Notes: generated by a model not told the origin, from the letters alone. A stretch of 42,784 bases of DNA from Actinobacteria bacterium UBA7422 (GCA_002469525.1 DKME01000110.1:1-42784); one strand, 5' to 3'. Counted from the first letter of the stretch, positions 8,784 to 17,511 are shown. Program-made: numbers and translations.

Positions 8784-9858
8784 CCGGCGGGTATTCGCCA
8801 TTAATTCGCAGCGGGAGTGCGGGCACGTAAATCGACTTGCCTTTAAGGTCAACGCTAGCTAATTGCTGAGCTGCGGCAACGTCTTCGAGTAAATCTTCGG
8901 GCAGGGCGAGAACGTCTGCAGGGACATCTGCTGTTCGTAACAGCAGTACGGCTTCCTCTCGGGTGTAGTGACTCAATGCCATTTCAATAATTGCCGTGAG
9001 TTCAATTGAATGTGCGATCCGGGAAGTGTTCGTTGCAAAGCGAGAATCCATGACGAGGCCTTCTTGGCCAAGGGCCTGGGCTAGTCGAGCAAAGACCGCG
9101 TCACCGCCCACCCCAATCATGATTGGGCCGTCATTTGTTTGGAAAAGGCCGTAGGGAGCGAATGCGGGGTGACCTGTGCCAGATCGGCTCGAAGCCTCAC
9201 CGGTTAGTTGGTGCGCAACTAAATGGTAGGAACTCCAAGCCACCCCTGTCTCAAAGAGTGAAGTGGCCACAGTTGAACCAACGCCGGTGAGAGTTCGTTG
9301 ATACAGCGCAGAGAGCACTCCAATTGCCAGCCACATCCCTGAACCCATATCCAAAATCGAAACGCCGGCGCGAGCTGGTTCCACCCCGCCAGTCACGCCG
9401 GTAATCCCTGTTCTCGCTTGAATCACACCGTCATACCCCGGGTCATTAACTACGGTTGGGTGCGGACCATAAGCATTGAGGTACGCGGTAATCAATTTCG
9501 GAAAGCTCCCAGTCAAGGACTGCTTGTCAAGCCCTAATTCCATGAGAGTGCGAAGCCGCAGGTTGGTGACGAATACGTCCGCACCGGCTATCAACTCATG
9601 CAGGGAATCTAGATCCGACTTCACCCTGAGATCAAGGGTGGTAAAACGCTTATTGCGGTTAACCACGTAGAAATACGCTGAAGCATCAGCATCGGTTGGT
9701 GACATGCGGCGACTGTCGTCACCTGTGGAAGGCTCAATATGAACAACCTGCGCGCCAAGGTCAGCCAAGATCGCTGAACCAAAAGGGGCGGCAATATTGG
9801 AAGTCAAGTCCACCACGACCACACCTTCTAGCGGGAGTGACGGTGCGTCAAGCCTCAT
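8767..9858 (-). CDS. Family III CoA-transferase (CaiB/BaiF type)
   Basis: A 363-residue class III CoA-transferase or racemase homologue. The N-terminal LEGVVVVDLTSNIAAPFG, the GADVFVTNLR segment, DPGYDGVIQARTG and the ILDMGSGM block are standard for the family. The aspartate in ILDMGSG is residue 170 from the chosen ATG, where formyl-CoA transferase has its catalytic Asp169, so activity is likely. The ATG at 9858 is preferred over an upstream GTG at 9882. Members move CoA between carboxylic acids or racemise 2-methylacyl-CoA; the substrate cannot be told here. It stands alone, with no acyl-CoA dehydrogenase or ligase nearby, divergent from the chloride-channel gene. Confidence 0.85.
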   Translation of the reverse strand: MRLDAPSLPLEGVVVVDLTSNIAAPFGSAILADLGAQVVHIEPSTGDDSRRMSPTDADASAYFYVVNRNKRFTTLDLRVKSDLDSLHELIAGADVFVTNLRLRTLMELGLDKQSLTGSFPKLITAYLNAYGPHPTVVNDPGYDGVIQARTGITGVTGGVEPARAGVSILDMGSGMWLAIGVLSALYQRTLTGVGSTVATSLFETGVAWSSYHLVAHQLTGEASSRSGTGHPAFAPYGLFQTNDGPIMIGVGGDAVFARLAQALGQEGLVMDSRFATNTSRIAHSIELTAIIEMALSHYTREEAVLLLRTADVPADVLALPEDLLEDVAAAQQLASVDLKGKSIYVPALPLRINGEYPPVTFPS

Positions 9859-9911
9859 GCCCGCAGGGTACTTGGGTCCCACCAGCTAGTCCCATGGTGT
9901 AGAAGGGACCC

Positions 9912-11243
9912 GTGCAGAATGACCAGGACGATCCCTACCCAAGAATTGATATTCCACCAATAGACGACGCCAACATGGGTTCACTCCGCATGTTGACCCT
10001 GCTCGCAATTGTCGGCGGAATCCTCACAGGAATTCTCGGTGGAGTCTTTCGCCTCGCATTGCAAGGGGCCCAAAGTTTCCGAGCAGACGTATTGGAATGG
10101 GCAGCAGAAGCACCAGCGCTGCGGTGGATAGTCCCGGTAGTCCTTGCAGGAGCAGCGGTCGCATTCGCGAGGCTGATCATTCGCTGGGTACCCGAAGCCG
10201 GTGGCAGTGGTGTCCAACGCGTTGAAGCCAATATGCGCTCAGAAATCGGATTCGCCAAGATGCGCGTAATCCCAGCCAAATTTGTCAGCGGCGTCCTAGC
10301 AATTGGAGCGGGCCTAGCCCTAGGGCGTGAAGGTCCCACAGTCCAAATGGGCGCTGTGATCGGGAGCTACGCGGGCAAGTATGCAAAAGTCAGCGAACAC
10401 GACCGACGGACCCTTTCGGCATCCCTGGCCGGGGCAGGACTCGGAGTGGCATTTGGAGCGCCACTGGGTGGAGCCATCTTCGTCCTTGAGGAAGTAGCAC
10501 GAGCAGTGCGCACCCGTTTGGTGCTCACGGCCCTGATCGGTTCAGCGGTCGCCGTAGCCGTAATGCAACTATTTATCGGTAGAAAACCAATTTTCGATGT
10601 ACCAGATGTCAGTCTTGAGGCACTCTGGATGATCATTCCCTACGCGATCCTGGGGCTGGCCCTTGGCGCAATGGGCGTCTACTACAACAAACTCGTCATT
10701 TGGATGATGGACGCAATGGCAAAACTACCCCGCTTGCCACCAGAACTCAAAGCCGGAATCGTCGGCGGCCTGGTCGGCCTAGTGGGAGTATTCGCGCCCG
10801 AACTCGTTGGGGGCGGGGAGATTCTCAACGAAGCGGTGCTCGTGGGAACCTATGCAGCCTGGGCAATCTTGGGAATCCTGATCTTCCGACTTTTATTAGG
10901 ACCGTTGTCCTATTCATTGGGGACCGCTGGTGGGCTTTTCGCACCGCTGCTGGTTGTGGGTGCGCTTACAGGCGCTCTGATCGCAGAGACGGTTAACGCG
11001 CTCGTGCCTGCTGCGGACCTTTCACCCGTGGCATTTGCAATCGTTGGCATGTCAACATTCTTTGCGGCCGTTGTTCGTGCACCAATCACCGGCGTCATCT
11101 TGATCATTGAAATGACCGCGACAACCGCGCTAGCAATCCCCATGATTTTGGCCGCAGCCATGGCTGTGCTTGTCGCAACAGCCATGAAAGGTGAGCCGAT
11201 CTATGACACCCTACGAGGCAGGCTTCAGACGAAGGCGCCGTAG
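9912..11243 (+). CDS. ClC-family chloride/proton antiporter
   Basis: A 443-residue ClC protein with about ten hydrophobic segments. The three selectivity-filter regions are visible: GGSGVQ (98-102), GREGPTVQMG (138-147) and GGLFAPLLVVGA. The external gating glutamate is E140, and the pair E193-E194 (FVLEEVAR) matches the internal proton glutamate region of E. coli ClcA, so this is predicted to be a 2Cl-/H+ exchanger rather than a channel. No CBS domains follow, as in short bacterial members. The GTG start at 9912 is supported by an AGAAGGG ribosome binding site at 9901-9907. Confidence 0.92.
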   Translation: MQNDQDDPYPRIDIPPIDDANMGSLRMLTLLAIVGGILTGILGGVFRLALQGAQSFRADVLEWAAEAPALRWIVPVVLAGAAVAFARLIIRWVPEAGGSGVQRVEANMRSEIGFAKMRVIPAKFVSGVLAIGAGLALGREGPTVQMGAVIGSYAGKYAKVSEHDRRTLSASLAGAGLGVAFGAPLGGAIFVLEEVARAVRTRLVLTALIGSAVAVAVMQLFIGRKPIFDVPDVSLEALWMIIPYAILGLALGAMGVYYNKLVIWMMDAMAKLPRLPPELKAGIVGGLVGLVGVFAPELVGGGEILNEAVLVGTYAAWAILGILIFRLLLGPLSYSLGTAGGLFAPLLVVGALTGALIAETVNALVPAADLSPVAFAIVGMSTFFAAVVRAPITGVILIIEMTATTALAIPMILAAAMAVLVATAMKGEPIYDTLRGRLQTKAP

Positions 11244-11267
11244 TTATTAACATGACAGACTACTGAA

Positions 11268-11438
11268 ATGGACGAATTTGAGATGTTGCGCGAAGTCGTG
11301 AATAAAGGTGGGCCGGCTCAGGCCAGACATGCGAAAACACTGCTCGACCAGTTAGACCAGGAAATCGACGTATCCGAGAATGTTCAGCAGCTCTACAACG
11401 CTTACATCAATGATCCATACTTGACAAGAAATCCATGA
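11268..11438 (+). CDS. Small hypothetical protein, 56 residues
   Basis: An open frame from ATG 11268 to TGA 11436-11438 encoding 56 residues, soluble and acidic (MDEFEMLREVVNK at the start, NDPYLTRNP at the end). It fills the gap between the ClC gene and the flavin oxidoreductase and ends one base before the GTG of that gene, the spacing of a translationally coupled pair. No family is recognised. The helical, charged composition and tight coupling argue for a real gene; the short length and lack of a strong ribosome binding site argue for caution. Confidence 0.5.
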   Translation: MDEFEMLREVVNKGGPAQARHAKTLLDQLDQEIDVSENVQQLYNAYINDPYLTRNP

Positions 11439-11439
11439 A

Positions 11440-12816
11440 GTGAGCGCAATGATCAACGGCAACGTATCCCACTGGTGGCAGGAAATTGGCGTACCGGAAC
11501 CCAGACCCGCACTTCCAGGCAACATCGACGTGGATGTGGCAATTGTGGGTGCCGGGTTCACGGGCCTATGGAGTGCGTACTACCTGAAGAAAGCAAAACC
11601 TGAACTTCGAGTTGTGGTTCTTGAGCAACGTCACGTTGGTTATGGTGCCTCGGGTCGCAACGGTGGCTGGCTGACTAACGCGATCACAGGTGGCCGTGAA
11701 CAGTACGTGCCTTCACATGGTGCGGGTGAGGCTGAGCGTTTTCAGTTAGCGATGAACGAAACAGTCAACGAAGTCATTCGGGTGTCCGAAGTTGAAGGCA
11801 TTGAAGCTGACATTAAAAAGGGCGGTGAGTTCACCGTTGCTTATACGCCTGCCCAAGAAGCAAGGCTGCGTAAGTTCGTAAACGACGAGGCGCAATGGGA
11901 AAGCACCAACGTCCAATTACTTGAATCAGCAGAAGCCATGGCCAAAGTCAACGTGCACAACACTCATGTTGCTGCCTGGCACCCGCATAGTGCGCGGATT
12001 CAACCGGCAAAGTTGATCAGTGGCTTGGCAATCGCCGCCGAACTGCTCGGTGTGGAGATTTATGAAAATACTCGCGTCGAAGAAATATTGCCGCACCGGG
12101 TACTGACAACCCACGGAAGCGTATCCGCAGAATTTGTCGTGCGTGCAACTGAGGGTTTCACGGCAGGGCTCAGGGGCCTAAAGCGTCTTTGGTTGCCCAT
12201 GAACTCCTCACTTATCGCGACCGAACCCTTGCCCAAGAGTGTGTGGGAAGAGTTGAACTGGAGCAATGGTGAAGTTGTGGGCGACTTCGCTCACGTCTAC
12301 ATGTATGCCCAACGCACGCATGACGATCGTGTCGCAATTGGGGGCCGTGGCGTCCCCTATAAGTACGGCTCGAAAACCGATCTTGACGGTCAAACACCGG
12401 AGGCAACGGTCAAGGGTCTGCGTGAAATTTTGAAACGCATGTTCCCGCTCACCAAGGATTCATCGATCGATCATGTTTGGTCGGGAGTGCTTGGGGTTCC
12501 CCGTGATTGGTCGGCGACCGTGGGGCTGGACATGCGAACAGGAATTGCCTGGGGCGGCGGTTATGTCGGGACCGGTGTCACCTCAACGAACTTGGCCGGG
12601 CGTACAATCACTGACTTGATTCTGGGGAAGCAAACCGAACTGACCACCTTGCCCTGGGTAAATCACACGGTACGCAAGTGGGAGCCAGAACCATTGCGTT
12701 GGATTGCAACGAAAGTGTTATACAAGGCATACGGCTTTGCAGACAGGTCCGAATTGAACGGACGCTCAACAACTTCACCGGTTGCACACCTCGCTGACGT
12801 GGTCACCGGAAAATAG
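11440..12816 (+). CDS. FAD-dependent oxidoreductase, DAO/PuuB-like
   Basis: A 458-residue flavoprotein of the D-amino-acid oxidase superfamily. The FAD-binding motif GAGFTG is at residues 37-42 after a 30-residue leader with HWW, and GYGASGRNGGW (68-77) is typical of the PuuB/OrdL branch that oxidises gamma-glutamylputrescine or secondary amines. The C-terminal FAD contact block is GIAWGGGYVGTGVTSTNLAG. The substrate cannot be fixed; polyamine or amino-acid oxidation is the best guess, yet no puu-type ligase or aldehyde dehydrogenase is adjacent. It starts with GTG one base after the small upstream gene. Confidence 0.88.
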   Translation: MSAMINGNVSHWWQEIGVPEPRPALPGNIDVDVAIVGAGFTGLWSAYYLKKAKPELRVVVLEQRHVGYGASGRNGGWLTNAITGGREQYVPSHGAGEAERFQLAMNETVNEVIRVSEVEGIEADIKKGGEFTVAYTPAQEARLRKFVNDEAQWESTNVQLLESAEAMAKVNVHNTHVAAWHPHSARIQPAKLISGLAIAAELLGVEIYENTRVEEILPHRVLTTHGSVSAEFVVRATEGFTAGLRGLKRLWLPMNSSLIATEPLPKSVWEELNWSNGEVVGDFAHVYMYAQRTHDDRVAIGGRGVPYKYGSKTDLDGQTPEATVKGLREILKRMFPLTKDSSIDHVWSGVLGVPRDWSATVGLDMRTGIAWGGGYVGTGVTSTNLAGRTITDLILGKQTELTTLPWVNHTVRKWEPEPLRWIATKVLYKAYGFADRSELNGRSTTSPVAHLADVVTGK

Positions 12817-13709
12817 GAACGTAGGTCCGACGGCGGATCAAACGGCATCAATTTTATTAGCTAACCAATTGCAATAGCATTGTATGGATCATGGGAATCG
12901 CGTCTGCGCTTTCGGGTTTCATCACGGTGCTTCGAAGAATGCGTTCACTTGCGGTACCACTGATTACCGAGTGCCCGCGGACCGTAAGCGCATCGGAGTG
13001 ACGCCCACTCTAGAGTGCCTCGTTTGTTGGCTCGCAGAACTTGTCCAAGGCCTGCGCCGGTCAGCGGAATGACTTCCAATGCTAGCCAAAAAGCCGATGC
13101 TGCAGCGCCAGCGTGAAGGACTTCATTGGAAAGATCGCCACTGTTCGGTGATATTGGATTCTTTACTCAATCGGCCGCACCGATCTCCTTGCTTCTCCCT
13201 AGGAATGATTCTTACTCAAGAAATCGACCTGCCTTGAAACCGGGTCTAAATGGTGGAAGGCCCCTCAAAGTATGAGTCTGAGGGGCCTTCACGGTGGGCA
13301 GCTTGCCTGTCGCCCAATTTCTTAGGGCGCTGGCGCCAATGTTGTGCGCAACGCTTATGACCGAATTTCCCCGGCCACCAACAGGTTTGTGGGCATGCCT
13401 CCAACTACTCTTCTCAACGGGCCCCGACAACATTTCCGAGCCCTCCGGCGCGTTCCTCGCGGTCCGCAACCTTTGACTGGCTGAGTCTCCTAGTCAGACC
13501 CGCACCCTGAGGTGCAGTACGTTATTTGTACTCTCATGTGTTCAGTTTGCGCAACACCTTTCACAAAAAAATCAAAGGACTGCGACCCAAAAATCACACG
13601 CATCTCTTATTGCAACTTGCGTCACAACCTTCAGTCCCTTCGGGACATCCCTGAGCGGCAATGAGCCCGCAAACGCATCGACGCTCACAATCTGCGGGGG
13701 GCCTATGCT
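12817..13709 (+). other. Gene-poor intergenic region, 0.9 kb
   Basis: No convincing gene was found in this longest non-coding stretch of the window. Reading frames are under 90 codons, overlap in conflicting frames and lack ribosome binding sites. It contains one perfect 12-bp inverted repeat (13256-13290), two short hairpins around 13503-13530 and an A-rich run at 13565-13571. Several short minus-strand frames between 12880 and 13200 have protein-like composition but are interrupted by stops, which would fit a decayed gene; nothing was recognised with confidence. Confidence 0.5.
13256..13290. terminator. Perfect 12-bp inverted repeat, terminator-like hairpin
   Basis: GAAGGCCCCTCA (13256-13267) is followed after 11 bases by its exact complement TGAGGGGCCTTC (13279-13290). 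The stem is strong and GC-rich. Neither strand has a T-run after it, so a classic intrinsic terminator is not certain; actinobacterial terminators often lack the T-run. It is 440 bases past the flavin oxidoreductase and 420 before the YrhK gene, so it could end a transcript from either side or be part of a small RNA. Confidence 0.45.
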
Positions 13710-14426
13710 GTGTCGAATATGGCGCATAGATTTTTAATTAGGCGAAGGCTCTGGGCTCCCCAAGAAGGTGACTGGTGGATTGCCAGCACATTTATTATTG
13801 GGTCGATCCTTTTTGCAGCAGGCGCAGTTTTGCCCACGCTCTCAGGCATTCCCAGTCAGGCGATTCTTTCCGTCTATTTGACCGGATCAACGCTTTACCT
13901 GACTGGAGCGACCGTGCAATTGGTTCGCGGTCGACACATGGCTATCCACAGTGCCAGCGGACCGCAGGCGGCTCGACGCTTAGCAAACAGGAATTCTTTG
14001 GGAGCAATTATTCAGGTCACCGGGGCAATTTTTTTTCAAGTATCGGCCACCGGAGATCTACTCCGATCCTTATCTGCCACACCTCAAGAACAGATTCTAT
14101 GGGTGCCTGACCTTACGGGCTCAATCTGTTTTGTTGTGGCAAGCGCAATCTTCTTTTCGCTGCAATATCCCATTCAACACCGCAAAGGAAACCCCATAAG
14201 TGACCGCACGCTCGCAATGTTGAATATCTGGGGTTCACTGTTCTTCGTTGCCTCGGCGATAGGCGTCTACGCTCCAGCGTTAACCGGGGAGTCCCTCTAC
14301 CCCAAGTTAGCGAACGCCGGAACGTTCATCGGCGCAATCTTCTTCCTCGTATCTTCCATCCCTGGACTACCTCTACGAAAATCAAACATTGAAAACAATG
14401 AAACCACTGGTCCAGACACTCATTAA
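13710..14426 (+). CDS. YrhK-domain membrane protein
   Basis: A 238-residue integral membrane protein with about six hydrophobic helices in three pairs, each pair resembling the YrhK-like domain: repeats of a WIASTFIIGSILFAAGA type helix followed by a second helix such as AILSVYLTGSTLYLTGATVQ. Function is unknown for this family. The start is GTG 13710; an ATG three codons later (13719) is possible. The C-terminus is short and polar. The gene is alone, flanked by a gene-poor region on each side. Confidence 0.75.
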   Translation: MSNMAHRFLIRRRLWAPQEGDWWIASTFIIGSILFAAGAVLPTLSGIPSQAILSVYLTGSTLYLTGATVQLVRGRHMAIHSASGPQAARRLANRNSLGAIIQVTGAIFFQVSATGDLLRSLSATPQEQILWVPDLTGSICFVVASAIFFSLQYPIQHRKGNPISDRTLAMLNIWGSLFFVASAIGVYAPALTGESLYPKLANAGTFIGAIFFLVSSIPGLPLRKSNIENNETTGPDTH

Positions 14427-14721
14427 GGTCACCAGTGACAGCAGAATCCACAGAACTACCGGACTGGTGACCATTACGAGGGTGATGAGAAGGCCCCCAA
14501 TCACGCTAATGAAAGTGGCGGATCATGAGTCTGCATCCACACAGGCTAGAGGCTGCCACGATGGCAATATCTGCCTTTGCCGAGAAGGTGCTTTGACCGG
14601 GCAACCCGGGATTGTGAAATGTGAAAGAGTCATAGAAGGCGTTCGAGGGAAAAGAAATGCGACCGATTAAAAACATACTGGACTTATGCTCAACCCGACT
14701 ATCGGTGTAGATAGAAGTACC

Positions 14722-14747
14722 TCAAATAGAGCCATCAAATAGAGCCA
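14722..14747. repeat. Perfect 13-bp tandem duplication
   Basis: TCAAATAGAGCCA occurs twice in direct succession (14722-14734 and 14735-14747). It lies in a non-coding spacer. Two copies only; it may be a simple slippage event. Confidence 0.85.
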
Positions 14748-14763
14748 GAGGGGGTCGCACTTA

Positions 14764-14791
14764 CTGGCTTCCCGCGTCAGGCGGGTACCAG
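14764..14791. terminator. Weak hairpin, possible terminator
   Basis: CTGG pairs with CCAG and CCCGC with GCGGG around a five-base loop, with a small internal loop between the stems. It lies downstream of the YrhK-domain gene and downstream of the minus-strand pentapeptide gene, so it could serve either. No T-run follows on either strand. Confidence 0.25.
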
Positions 14792-14878
14792 CATTGCAAC
14801 TACGCCTCACTAGGTCACGTTGAGAACGCCGCAACGTAAGCCGCTCGGTATACGTCTGGTCAGATGATCAATTGTGGG

Positions 14879-15454
14879 TTAGCAGGTAGCGGGGCTACCG
14901 GCAGCAGGTTGACCATTCGGACACGTGGCGCCAGTCCAGTTGATCCCAGCCCCCGATGCGCCTTTCAAATTCGCGCCAGTCAAATCTGCACCACTGAAAT
15001 TGACATTGTTCAACCCCGCATCCTTGAGATTGGCACCGACCAAGTTCCCGCCCGACAAGTCCGCACCGTTGTTTTTGTTGCGATCCAAGTCTGCATTAGG
15101 TCCGATGAGGTAGCCATTCACCAATCTCCAGTTTTTAGGGAGTGACGGACTTCCCTTGATCCCGCCATCAGCGTAAATGTCGTAAAAGCGCTTCACCCCT
15201 ACTAAACTCGCGCCAGTTAGGTTCGCGCCAGTGAGAACTGCGTTGCTCAAACTAGAATCGGTCAGGTTCGCACCCTTCAGGTTCGCACCCTTCAGACTAG
15301 CCTTTTTCAAGTTGGCTTTAACACATGTTGTCTTCGCCTGGCCGTGCAGGTGCGCGACGAGGATCGGGACGGCTCGGCTCATCGGCCGAGGCACCCCAAA
15401 CAGACCAACTGCAACGATTTCCCGCAACGCGCTTGCAGGGGGGCGTGGATCCAT
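14879..15454 (-). CDS. Pentapeptide-repeat protein, probably 5'-truncated
   Basis: The minus-strand frame encodes two blocks of A(N/D)LxG pentapeptide repeats: KANLKKASLKGANLKGANL to about VGVKRF, and NGADLSGGNLVGANL to the C-terminus, separated by an aromatic insert (KNWRLVNGYLIGP). Such repeats fold as a right-handed quadrilateral helix. The protein ends PAAGSPATC. The first 40 or so residues before the repeats are Arg/Pro-rich and do not look like a signal peptide or repeat, and base composition changes at about 15320 to the GC-rich style of the neighbouring block. The real start may have been lost at that junction; the coordinates give the maximal open frame from 15454. Confidence 0.6.
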   Translation of the reverse strand: MDPRPPASALREIVAVGLFGVPRPMSRAVPILVAHLHGQAKTTCVKANLKKASLKGANLKGANLTDSSLSNAVLTGANLTGASLVGVKRFYDIYADGGIKGSPSLPKNWRLVNGYLIGPNADLDRNKNNGADLSGGNLVGANLKDAGLNNVNFSGADLTGANLKGASGAGINWTGATCPNGQPAAGSPATC

Positions 15455-15459
15455 CTAGC

Positions 15460-15828
15460 ATGTTTTCTATGACAAATGTAGAAGTAAAGAGTTTCGACAG
15501 TGCTGGCATAAAGAACGTTCTCCCGGATGATCTCGGCGAGGCCGCCATCGTGGAGTTCGGCGACGTGAAAGTGACGCGCATGCGTATCAAGCCTGGTTGG
15601 CGCTGGTCGCACCACATCAAGCCGATGGTGGGAACTGACTCATGTCAGGTCCGTCATCTCGGTGTAGTTACCCAGGGCCGCGTTCGCGTGGTCCACGATG
15701 ACGGAACGGAAACGACGTACGGAGCCGGAGACGCCTACTCGGTCATGCCTGGACACGACGCGTGGGTTGAGGGAGACGAGACCGTGGAAGGTTTCGAGTT
15801 CGGGGGAAGTTGGGCGGACCAGCTCTGA
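15460..15828 (+). CDS. Cupin-domain protein
   Basis: A 122-residue single-domain cupin. Motif 1 is GWRWSHHIKP with H51, H52 and H66 (VRHLGVV) as metal ligand candidates, and motif 2 is GDAYSVMPGHDAWVEGDE with H99. Small cupins bind a metal and may be enzymes, sensors or sugar/acid binders; no substrate is indicated. The ATG at 15460 is chosen; another ATG at 15469 and a GTG at 15445 are possible, and no start has a good ribosome binding site. It opens the GC-rich block of the accessory zone. Confidence 0.75.
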   Translation: MFSMTNVEVKSFDSAGIKNVLPDDLGEAAIVEFGDVKVTRMRIKPGWRWSHHIKPMVGTDSCQVRHLGVVTQGRVRVVHDDGTETTYGAGDAYSVMPGHDAWVEGDETVEGFEFGGSWADQL

Positions 15829-15907
15829 CCCGCAGGTGGTCCGCGTCGGGGACTCGTCCGACCCCGGACAGGCGGACGAATCCTTGGGTCGTGGCTAGGC
15901 TACTGCG

Positions 15908-16444
15908 GTGGAGAAGGAGAGCGAATACGACGAGAAGCACGCCCAGTTGTACGTAGGGAGAATCGATTTTGATCCGCACCGGTTGATCTACGCGACCATC
16001 ATCTTGATGGTCGCACTGGCCGTCTATAGCGAGGAAGCCGAGCCGTGGTCCGGTACGCCGTTCATGGACCTCATGGTTGTCGTATTCGCGCCGTTGACGG
16101 CGCTGTCCCTCGCGCACGCGTTCTCCGATGCGCTCGACGTGCAGATTCGCACAGGTAAGCGCTTATCGGCCAAAGAGCGCCGACACCTACTCGGCATCGC
16201 CGTGCAGTACGTCGCGGTAGGGATACCCGTGGTCGTCCTCGGGCTGGTGTTGTTGATCGTGGAGCAAGATCCCCGCGCCGTGGTCCGCATAGCCGAAGTC
16301 CTCGGTGTGGCCAGTTTGTTCTTCTGGGGGGCTTTCGCCGCCCGCCGCTCCGGGCTTGCGCGCCGGAGGCAGTGGCAGTGGGGGACGATCTACGGACTCC
16401 TCGGCGGCGGCATCATCCTCATCGAACTCGCCTTCACCCACTGA
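15908..16444 (+). CDS. Multi-pass membrane protein, unknown function
   Basis: A 178-residue protein with about five hydrophobic helices: LIYATIILMVALAVY near residue 27, MDLMVVVFAPLTALSLAHAF, VAVGIPVVVLGLVLLIV, ASLFFWGAFAARRSG and GLLGGGIILIELAF at the end. Start is GTG 15908. The N-terminus is charged (EKESEYDEKH). No family was named with confidence. It follows the cupin gene by 79 bases and shares its high GC content. Confidence 0.7.
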   Translation: MEKESEYDEKHAQLYVGRIDFDPHRLIYATIILMVALAVYSEEAEPWSGTPFMDLMVVVFAPLTALSLAHAFSDALDVQIRTGKRLSAKERRHLLGIAVQYVAVGIPVVVLGLVLLIVEQDPRAVVRIAEVLGVASLFFWGAFAARRSGLARRRQWQWGTIYGLLGGGIILIELAFTH

Positions 16445-16539
16445 CCCTGTGCCGTTCATCGCGCACTGTCGGTGAGCCGTGAAAGCATCGGCCCATGGAT
16501 CCCGCCGCTCCCGGTGAGACAGATTCGCCCGATTTGCTC

Positions 16540-17511
16540 TTACGCAGCAGAGGCCGAGAGGACATCCGTGAAGGTCAGGTCCTTACTCGGCATCAGAGAT
16601 GGGACGTCGAGAACGTCTCCTTCGAACCAGTCCTCATCCGAGGCGACGGTAGGGTACTGATCCAACGTTGCGTAGAACTCCTCCGGACTCACGGAGAAGG
16701 TCGCAGCGAACGCAATCTTCCAGTCCGGCTCGGTCAACTTCGCTGCCTGGAAATCCTTCAAGATCATTTCAAAGGCTCGGGCCTCGCTTAGTCCCTGCGC
16801 CTCCTGCAACTCTTTCGCGAGCGCTAGGACCATAAAGGTGGAGGTGTTGTAATTGATGTCCAGGTCACCGTCGACGTACTCTTCGAAAGCCGCCGGTTGA
16901 CTCAATCCAGACGCCATGATCGGAAAGAGACCGTTATCGAATTCGCTTTGTCCGTATTCCTGCTGTGAGTAGAACTCCTCGGCGACTTTTGCGCCGCCCT
17001 CCCACAACCAGGTGGGCGCGTCATTGTCTCGCGTGAGGCCCAGCTGATAGACGTGCCAGTACTCGTGCACGATGACGGAGTACCTATGCAAGCTGTCGTA
17101 GGTCAAGTCATACTCGGGGATCTCCAGAACCATCCAGGTTTCCGATCCGTCGCCGGAGATACTCGCGCCCTGCATGTCGGGTTTCTCAGGGAACGGATTC
17201 TCAACGGCGCCATTCCACGCGTAGATGTTCATCGGTGACGACATCTCCGGCACATCATGCACGCACGCTGGAACCGGGGCCCATTCATTCAGGTTCCCCA
17301 TGATGGTGGTGAATTCTTCTACCCACTCGCCGGGCAGGCTGCTATCGAGGTTGTATGTAAAGGAGAAGTCGCCTTCGGCGTACGGAGTGGACGTATCGCA
17401 CTGCTCGTCCGAGCCGCTGTAAGACCCGGTACCGCAGCCGCTCACCATGACCATGAGCACACCCCCGACAAGGCCGCCTGCGCGTCTCATTGCCGGTCGA
17501 GTCTTTTTCAC
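16540..17511 (-). CDS. Lipoprotein with zincin (HExxH) metallopeptidase signature
   Basis: A 323-residue exported lipoprotein. Residues 1-25 are a lipoprotein signal (basic start, hydrophobic core, VSGC lipobox with C26). HEYWH at 149-153 is an HExxH zinc-binding helix, and WLWEGGAKVAEE at 168-179 supplies the likely third ligand E171, the gluzincin pattern seen in peptidase MA-like proteins. The rest is acidic and Trp/Tyr-rich, with a C-terminal helical part. No named peptidase family was recognised, and substrate is unknown. It is on the minus strand, possibly after a small gene at 17521-17706, and sits immediately left of the tRNA-Val fragment. Confidence 0.75.
   Translation of the reverse strand: MKKTRPAMRRAGGLVGGVLMVMVSGCGTGSYSGSDEQCDTSTPYAEGDFSFTYNLDSSLPGEWVEEFTTIMGNLNEWAPVPACVHDVPEMSSPMNIYAWNGAVENPFPEKPDMQGASISGDGSETWMVLEIPEYDLTYDSLHRYSVIVHEYWHVYQLGLTRDNDAPTWLWEGGAKVAEEFYSQQEYGQSEFDNGLFPIMASGLSQPAAFEEYVDGDLDINYNTSTFMVLALAKELQEAQGLSEARAFEMILKDFQAAKLTEPDWKIAFAATFSVSPEEFYATLDQYPTVASDEDWFEGDVLDVPSLMPSKDLTFTDVLSASAA

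Larger units (their letters stand above)
14427..14878. other. Spacer between YrhK-domain and pentapeptide genes
   Basis: About 450 bases with no supported gene. It contains a perfect 13-bp tandem duplication (14722-14747), a small dyad GTCAC-CA-GTGAC just after the YrhK stop, and an imperfect hairpin (14764-14791). One open frame of 93 codons from 14389 overlaps the YrhK end and has no family resemblance. Confidence 0.5.

Noticed and set aside
12915..13125. Minus-strand frame with the string YGPRALGN, recalling carbamoyltransferases
   Set aside because: Only six residues match the family motif, and neither the sequence before nor after fits; stops interrupt the adjoining frames. Treated as chance.
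13212..13469. Minus-strand frame of 85 codons over the 12-bp hairpin
   Set aside because: It contains a structured hairpin, has no ribosome binding site and resembles no family; not called as a gene.
13634..13646. Short hairpin GTCCC-TTC-GGGAC
   Set aside because: Five base pairs only, no T-run and no clear context; too weak for a terminator call.
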